Shown piece by piece: positions 6,839 through 10,874 of a stretch of DNA of 10,874 nucleotides. Location of the stretch: assembly GCA_021812265.1 (NCBI GenBank), contig JAKAOI010000017.1, positions 1-10,874 of the forward strand, given 5' to 3'. A program made the translations under genes and the position numbers. A model generated the notes under the pieces. The model worked only from the letters and a program-made list of their open reading frames with translations, made no database searches and was not told the origin of the DNA. Every line of letters starts with the position of its first letter. Position 1 is the first letter of the stretch. Source of the stretch: Chloroflexota bacterium. GTDB taxonomy: Bacteria > Chloroflexota > Ktedonobacteria > Ktedonobacterales > JACDGC01.

Positions 6839-7315
6839 ATGATGCACATTTCAACCAAGGGTGAGTATGGCGTTCGTGTCATGATTGATCTTGCCAGGTA
6901 TTACAATAAAAAACTGCGATCTTTGACTGACATTTCACAGGATGAAGGCCTGCCTGTACAATATCTTGAGCAGCTCATAAAGAAACTGCGTGACGCCGAT
7001 TTAGTCATGAGCGCCCGCGGCGCCCATGGCGGCTATCAGCTGAGCAGGCCGCCAGAAGAAATTCGTATGAGTGAAGTGTTAAGTGTTCTTGAAGGCGCTT
7101 TAGCTCCTTATGCCTGTTTATCGGTAAATGGAGCCGAAGCAGCGTGCGGATGGGATAAATTAGGCTCTTGTTCTACCCGATCGTTATGGGCGCGGCTGCA
7201 AGACGCGATTATATCCACATTGGAAAGCATTACCTTAAATGAATTAGTGGATACTGCGCCGCACACGCCGATACGTATGCCGGAGCAGCAGCAAAATATA
7301 AAAATACAGTTGTAA
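6839..7315 (+). CDS. Rrf2-family transcriptional regulator (IscR-like, probable Fe-S sensor)
   Basis: The 158-residue protein has an N-terminal winged helix (about 1-75) with the family hallmarks STKGEYGVRVMIDLA, then SARGAHGGYQLSRP, the wing sequence. A dimerisation helix and C-terminal tail follow. Three cysteines at 93, 103 and 111 lie in the cluster-binding region, in the pattern C-x9-C-x7-C-x-TR-x-LW, typical of many Rrf2 proteins that hold a [2Fe-2S] cluster. Length and layout match the family. The ATG at 6839 has AAGG 9 nt upstream; ATG 6842 is an alternative. Because sufC follows 78 bp later and a palindrome covers its own start region, it probably acts as a SufR/IscR-like repressor that reports Fe-S status. 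Binding of a cluster is inferred from the cysteines, not shown. Identity as Rrf2 family is secure; the exact regulon is not. Confidence 0.93.
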   Translation: MMHISTKGEYGVRVMIDLARYYNKKLRSLTDISQDEGLPVQYLEQLIKKLRDADLVMSARGAHGGYQLSRPPEEIRMSEVLSVLEGALAPYACLSVNGAEAACGWDKLGSCSTRSLWARLQDAIISTLESITLNELVDTAPHTPIRMPEQQQNIKIQL

Positions 7316-7323
7316 TCAGCCTA

Positions 7324-7357
7324 GCGCAACGCTTTATGTTAAACGCAAGCATTGCGC
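7324..7357 (+). repeat. Inverted repeat between the Rrf2 gene and sufC
   Basis: GCGCAA (7324-7329) and TTGCGC (7352-7357) are complementary around a 22-nt loop. The same 9-mer CGCAAGCAT occurs at 7344-7352 and at 1099-1107 in the other leader-like gap. There is no T-tract, so it is not a terminator; it may be an mRNA processing or stabilising hairpin. Weak evidence. Confidence 0.3.
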
Positions 7358-7393
7358 AAAACACATAAATTTTTTTCAGAAGGGTATGAATAT

Positions 7394-8212
7394 ATGCCTG
7401 AATATTCAGATGACGAACTGATTATTCGCGATTTGCATGCGCGAATTGAGGATAAGGAAATATTGCGGGGTGTAAACCTAACCGTTAAAAAAGGGGAAAC
7501 ACACGCATTAATGGGTCCTAACGGATCGGGTAAAAGCACCTTAGCAAACGTAATAATGGGAAACCCGGTTTATCAAGTAACCCAAGGCGAGGTAATTTTT
7601 AAAGGCTTGAATATTCTGGATCTCTCACCGGATAAACGCGCCCGCTTAGGCATTTTTCTGGCGTTTCAATATCCTGCGTCTGTTCCGGGAGTAACGGTGG
7701 CAAATTTTCTCAGAAGAGCCTACGACGCTCGCAAAGAGGGCTATGATCCCTCGAAAGAAGGCCAGCAGCCTACAGGTGAGGCTCCGAAACGCAAAGGGAC
7801 ACCGCCATCAGTGTTTCGTAAAACTTTGCAAGGGAAAATGGATTTGCTGAAAGTTAATAATGAATTTATCGGCCGCTATTTAAATGATGGGTTTTCCGGC
7901 GGCGAAAAGAAACGCGCAGAAATATTACAAATGGCGGTGCTGGAGCCAGAGTTTGCCATATTAGACGAAACCGATTCCGGGTTAGATATCGACGCGCTGC
8001 GTATTGTCGCCGAAGGGGTAAACGCATTGCGCGGACCGGGAATGGGGTCGTTAGTTATTACACACTATCAGCGCCTGTTAAATTATATTACCCCAGATAT
8101 TGTGCATGTAATGTTTAAAGGACAAATCATTAAAACCGGCGATAAGCAGTTGGCGCTGGAATTAGAAGAAAAAGGCTATGAATGGCTGATTGGTGAAAAA
8201 ATCACCGAATAA
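7394..8212 (+). CDS. sufC: SufC, Fe-S cluster assembly ATPase
   Basis: A 272-residue cytoplasmic ABC-type ATPase that normally powers the SufBCD scaffold in building Fe-S clusters. Visible motifs are Walker [10 protein letters not shown] (41-49), the Q-loop Gln92 (FQYP), signature FSGGEKKR (167-174), Walker B FAILDE (187-192) running into [10 protein letters not shown] (the Suf-specific form), and the H-loop His224 (ITHYQRLL). All catalytic positions are intact. The ATG at 7394 is chosen because AAGGG (7380-7384) lies 9 nt upstream; a TTG at 7352 would add 14 unrelated residues. At 272 residues it is longer than the roughly 250 of E. coli SufC, mainly from a Lys/Pro/Gly-rich insert at about 113-138. 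It follows the Rrf2 regulator and is probably under its control. SufB and SufD do not follow; a terminator does. Confidence 0.95.
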   Translation: MPEYSDDELIIRDLHARIEDKEILRGVNLTVKKGETHALMGPNGSGKSTLANVIMGNPVYQVTQGEVIFKGLNILDLSPDKRARLGIFLAFQYPASVPGVTVANFLRRAYDARKEGYDPSKEGQQPTGEAPKRKGTPPSVFRKTLQGKMDLLKVNNEFIGRYLNDGFSGGEKKRAEILQMAVLEPEFAILDETDSGLDIDALRIVAEGVNALRGPGMGSLVITHYQRLLNYITPDIVHVMFKGQIIKTGDKQLALELEEKGYEWLIGEKITE

Positions 8213-8248
8213 TTTTCATCTTGTTTCATCGCAACCAAATTAACCAAG

Positions 8249-8279
8249 CCGCAAAAGGGGCCGAAAGCTCTTTTTGCGG
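8249..8279. terminator. Bidirectional terminator between sufC and the DUF2079 gene
   Basis: The 12-base arms 8249-8260 and 8268-8279 pair throughout (with two G-T pairs) around a CCGAAAG loop. Read on the plus strand, the inner GGGC/GCTC stem is followed by TTTTT; the matching A-run on the other side gives the opposite strand a T-rich tail. It starts 37 nt after the sufC stop and lies 70 nt beyond the stop of the convergent gene, so it should end both transcripts. Confidence 0.75.
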
Positions 8280-8348
8280 TGTGTGCTATACCCGCCAAAA
8301 TTTTTTCTTCTTTTCATATGCCAATGTATGGCGGCCACTGGGCAATAG

Positions 8349-10070
8349 TTATGCGCCGCATTGCGCCAATTGTTGAAATAATTGTAAAACATCCGATTTG
8401 TTTATAGGCTGAGCGGGACAAAACGACTTTGGCAACGATGTAATCGCCGTGTTTTGCGACTGCGCAGTCAGCGCCGTATTCAATTTCAACAAAATATATC
8501 CATCTTGCGCGCGAACGAGCGAATATTGTCCCGATTGCAGTAATTGTTTTACGGAATTTCCATAATCTGCATAGCTTTGTTCGGGATAATATTCACTGGT
8601 AATATCCAGCAGCACATATTGCGCCGCAACTTCGTTATAAGGATATTGATAGATTTCATGGCGCTCGCTTAAATGCGGAACTAAGTTTGCCTGCGCAGTA
8701 ACCGAAGCGTCTGCCGGGATCATTTGATAAAATGTGTAGGCCAATTTAGCGTGAGCCGTTACAGTCGGCCATGCGTTACTCATTAGGATGGGATTTAGTA
8801 TGCGATTGCTGGGTGTGCGGAGTATTTCCGCTGTTCCGGCAACTATAAGGGCTATCATCAGTGTGGCAGAAATAATTTTTACAGAATATGTTTTATGGAA
8901 CATTTCCGCAATTTTTTGCTGCAAAGCAGGGATATATTTCTGCATAAGTGTATGCGCGCCAACCGTCCCTTCCAGCGCCGCCAGCGTAAGAAAAGGAATA
9001 ATATCGGCGTTATATTGAAAAAATCCTGAATATTGTGTTTGATTAGCGCTGACTGCGTTCAACAACATATCGGGCAGCGGCGGCAGAAAAGTCCATGGCG
9101 CAAAAATGCCCAGCCAACCACTGTCATCAAACATATGAGCCAGATACAACAAGCGAGAAGGAGTGGTAAAAATCAGCCTCAGATGTGTGATGACACCAAA
9201 AACACCGTTATAGCGCATGGCTGTGGGTGATTCACCAATTGGGCTGGCGGCGTGAATAACCCATAGCGCCGCAACAGCCCAGCACACGGATAATCCTGCA
9301 ATCACCGCGCCTAAACGCCAGCGGCGCTGCATAAGCGCTATCATTGCCCCAATCATAAAAACATCCAACGGAACCTGTTCTTTTGTGCCCATAGCAAAAA
9401 TAACGGCAATAAATAAACCGATATTATTGCGAGAAAACATATAATAGACGGCAAACATCAAAGCAGGAGCCGCAAGGGCAACCATATGGAAATCATCAAT
9501 AATAACGCCGCGCAATGCGGGATTAAATAAATAAAACACCGCCAGCAAAACACCGGCCCACTGATTTTGCCAGCGGCGGCTGCCCAGCCAATATGCCGGC
9601 AATGCGCCAATAGAAACGCCGACAACTTGAATGAACTGTAGTGTATGCGGCCCCGGAATCAGCCAATAAATGGGGACGAGCAGCAACATAGACGGCTCAA
9701 AATGAATGGCCCAGCGGGAAGCGCCAACAATGCAGTTAGTGTCGGTTATCGTATTACAAATTGTTTCGCGCCAAAACTGCCCATGGGTCGTGTTCCACAA
9801 CACCTGATCCATAATGCCCATATCTTCGGCGTTGGTAAGGTTTGCGTTTTGCAGCTTTACAATATAGGTTAGAAAAAAGGCAATAAAAATCAGCATTAAA
9901 ATGAGCGTAATAATAAGACCGGTTCGTTCTTTTTTGCCTGAAAGCCGTGGCTGCAGCGGGGTAATTTCAGGCGCATGCCTATTTATCCATTGAATAATCT
10001 TGCGAAATACCGCAAAGCGTTCATCCGCAAGATAGGGTGATTTTGCAGCAGGAGTGGTGGTTTGCGACAC
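8349..10070 (-). CDS. DUF2079 multi-pass membrane protein
   Basis: A large integral membrane protein of 573 residues from the GTG at 10070, with about ten to twelve hydrophobic segments. It carries the DUF2079 (PF09852) hallmarks: after the first membrane helix a loop with EDMGIMDQVLWNTTHGQ (about 82-98), HFEPSMLLLVPIYWLIP (about 123-139), then an FNPALRG plus DDFH segment, a GTKEQVPLDVF segment, and PFLTLAALEG further on. The acidic first loop and overall topology resemble GT-C-fold glycosyltransferases, but no biochemical role is established for the family, so I give none. A soluble C-terminal part (about 430-573) is less conserved. The ORF can be extended to an ATG at 10172, but those 34 residues are coded by AT-rich DNA that looks like promoter, and neither start has a clear ribosome site. 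The start is therefore uncertain. It is monocistronic and converges with sufC. Confidence 0.82.
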   Translation of the reverse strand: MSQTTTPAAKSPYLADERFAVFRKIIQWINRHAPEITPLQPRLSGKKERTGLIITLILMLIFIAFFLTYIVKLQNANLTNAEDMGIMDQVLWNTTHGQFWRETICNTITDTNCIVGASRWAIHFEPSMLLLVPIYWLIPGPHTLQFIQVVGVSIGALPAYWLGSRRWQNQWAGVLLAVFYLFNPALRGVIIDDFHMVALAAPALMFAVYYMFSRNNIGLFIAVIFAMGTKEQVPLDVFMIGAMIALMQRRWRLGAVIAGLSVCWAVAALWVIHAASPIGESPTAMRYNGVFGVITHLRLIFTTPSRLLYLAHMFDDSGWLGIFAPWTFLPPLPDMLLNAVSANQTQYSGFFQYNADIIPFLTLAALEGTVGAHTLMQKYIPALQQKIAEMFHKTYSVKIISATLMIALIVAGTAEILRTPSNRILNPILMSNAWPTVTAHAKLAYTFYQMIPADASVTAQANLVPHLSERHEIYQYPYNEVAAQYVLLDITSEYYPEQSYADYGNSVKQLLQSGQYSLVRAQDGYILLKLNTALTAQSQNTAITSLPKSFCPAQPINKSDVLQLFQQLAQCGA

Positions 10071-10136
10071 AATAATACCATATAAAAGAAAATAACATAC
10101 AAATATTTTTTTCCGCGGCTTGTTTTTTAACACCTG

Positions 10137-10167
10137 AATATATATTATATATTTTTGGGGGCTGCAA
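10137..10167 (-). promoter_or_regulatory. Possible promoter of the DUF2079 gene
   Basis: On the minus strand TTGCAG (10167-10162) and TATATA (10144-10139) are 17 nt apart in very AT-rich DNA. Transcription would begin near 10130, downstream of the ATG at 10172, which argues for the GTG start at 10070. AT-rich DNA makes such matches common, so this is weak. Confidence 0.35.
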
Positions 10168-10172
10168 TACAT

Positions 10173-10645
10173 TCAAGCTCAGGATATCGTAAAAACTGCC
10201 CAAAAGCAGCATTGCAAACCAAAAACAGTTTTCTTAAAAGAATAAAGAAAATATATAACCGGAATACAGCCACTAATCATGGCTGAAATGGCAGTCGCAG
10301 AATCCAAATGTGTTTTCGCGTTTTATATGTTTTACGCTAAACAGTTATTTTGTATCTGTTAAATATAACATAAATTCCTTAAACAAACCTGAGAACAGTA
10401 TCACAATTTTTCCGATTTCATACTGTTGATTGCCTGATTTATAAGACAGAAACGCTGACGGCAAAACAGAGTCGCCAAAATTTGCCTCGTATGTGAATCT
10501 TTGTTTTGCGGCGCTGTTCTACAATATAAAGTAAAAATGGACATGGGTGCGCCCGTGGCTATACCCAAATGACTCTTGTTCATCATAAGCAAAAGATCTT
10601 ATAAATATCGATAGATACTATTTTATAAGGAGACAGAGATATTTT
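10173..10645. other. Non-coding intergenic region with inverted repeats
   Basis: No convincing gene on either strand: short frames here lack ribosome sites and known motifs, and no tRNA pattern is seen. It holds CAGCCA/TGGCTG (10267-10272 with 10280-10285), AACAGTAT/ATACTGTT (10394-10401 with 10420-10427, 18-nt loop), and an AACAG/CTGTT pair near 10340-10360. None has a following T-tract. The region separates two divergent genes and could hold operators or a small RNA; the sequence alone does not decide. Confidence 0.45.
10576..10632 (+). promoter_or_regulatory. Promoter, inverted repeat and ribosome site of the SDR-type gene
   Basis: TTGTTC (10576-10581) and TATAAA (10600-10605) are 18 nt apart, a fair sigma-70-type promoter. 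CTTATAAA (10598-10605) and TTTATAAG (10622-10629) are a perfect 8-bp inverted repeat that covers the -10 on one side and the start of the AAGGAG ribosome site (10627-10632) on the other, with a TATCGATA palindrome between. An operator over the -10 is more likely than an mRNA hairpin if transcription starts near 10612. Confidence 0.45.
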
Positions 10646-10874
10646 ATGAAAATTATCGTTGCAGGCGCCAGCGGATATGTCGGCAGCGCTTTGGTAAATC
10701 GGCTGATTAAAAATGGTGAACGGCCGGTTTGCTTGGCGCGGAATATCGCTAAATCGCGCGCGCTGTTCCCGGATAACTCGGTTGATTTTATTGAAGGTGA
10801 TACACTTCAGCCGCAAACATTAGACGTTGCGCTTCAAGGAGCAGATGTTCTTTCGCACGCGGCGTTTATGACGG
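10646..10874 (+). CDS. NAD(P)-binding SDR/epimerase-type protein (3' partial)
   Basis: The first 76 codons of a gene that runs off the right edge. The N-terminus MKIIVAGASGYVGSALVNRL is a Rossmann fold start with the GxxGxxG dinucleotide motif (GASGYVG, residues 7-13) of extended or atypical short-chain dehydrogenases. A basic residue after the second strand (CLARN, residues 34-38) hints at NADP. The EGDTLQPQTLDVALQGADVLSHAA segment (about 51-74) matches the usual third strand and the helix after it, where nucleotide-sugar epimerases, NmrA-like and NDUFA9-like proteins have GD and GADVVxHxA. The catalytic region lies beyond the window, so the substrate and even whether it is an enzyme cannot be told. 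The start is supported by AAGGAG 13 nt upstream and a promoter candidate before it. It is transcribed divergently from the DUF2079 gene. Confidence 0.82.
   Translation, partial: MKIIVAGASGYVGSALVNRLIKNGERPVCLARNIAKSRALFPDNSVDFIEGDTLQPQTLDVALQGADVLSHAAFMT

Noticed and set aside
10071..10172. N-terminal extension of the DUF2079 protein to ATG 10172
   Set aside because: The 34 extra residues are coded by very AT-rich, promoter-like DNA with no ribosome site before the ATG. The GTG at 10070 is preferred, though not proven.
10401..10592. A 63-residue minus-strand frame in the right-hand intergenic region
   Set aside because: It starts with TTG and has no ribosome site, domain or membrane segment that looks real; base composition is like the surrounding non-coding DNA.
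1..10874. Mobile elements, CRISPR arrays, tRNA or rRNA genes, defence systems
   Set aside because: I looked for transposase motifs, regularly spaced repeats, tRNA-like T-arms and typical defence domains and saw none.

Overview
The window looks like a chromosomal stretch of a low-to-moderate GC bacterium, most plausibly a member of the Chloroflexota. The reasons are a DUF3662-FHA protein followed by a membrane-anchored FHA protein and an FtsW/RodA glycosyltransferase (an order known from Actinobacteria and Chloroflexota), a large DUF2079 membrane protein, and an Rrf2-sufC pair whose SufC has the '[13 protein letters not shown]' form. This assignment is inference; there is no rRNA or other phylogenetic marker here. 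I see no mobile element, CRISPR array, tRNA or rRNA gene.

Layout, left to right. (1) 3-2591, plus strand: an envelope-growth cluster with the 3' part of a FhaA-like protein, a FhaB-like protein, and an FtsW/RodA peptidoglycan polymerase. (2) 2592-3048: an intergenic RNA-structure candidate and a small GlsB/YeaQ/YmgE-type membrane protein. (3) 3119-6537, minus strand: a GAF-PAS histidine kinase followed 92 bp later by a methyl-accepting chemotaxis protein, with no visible terminator between them, converging on the GlsB-like gene. (4) 6538-6838: a divergent control region. (5) 6839-8212, plus strand: an Rrf2-family (IscR-like) regulator carrying three conserved cysteines, then sufC, closed by a strong bidirectional terminator. 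(6) 8349-about 10070, minus strand: a DUF2079 multi-pass membrane protein. (7) About 10071-10645: non-coding, with several inverted repeats. (8) 10646-end, plus strand: the start of an NAD(P)-binding SDR/epimerase-type protein.

How the genes may work together. The FHA proteins would read Thr phosphorylation by Ser/Thr kinases and tie it to septal or elongation peptidoglycan synthesis by the FtsW/RodA enzyme; the class B PBP and the kinases usually found beside them are not in the window. The kinase and the chemoreceptor may form one signalling transcription unit, but neither has its response regulator or CheA/CheW nearby. The Rrf2 protein probably senses Fe-S status and controls itself and sufC; an imperfect palindrome sits just downstream of a good -10 element. 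SufB, SufD, SufS and SufU do not follow sufC.

I did not find a clearly new biological system. The better leads are small: two interleaved hairpins before the GlsB-like gene, the Rrf2 operator candidate, the sufC gene without its partners, and noncanonical residues in the FhaB-like FHA domain and in the chemoreceptor tip.
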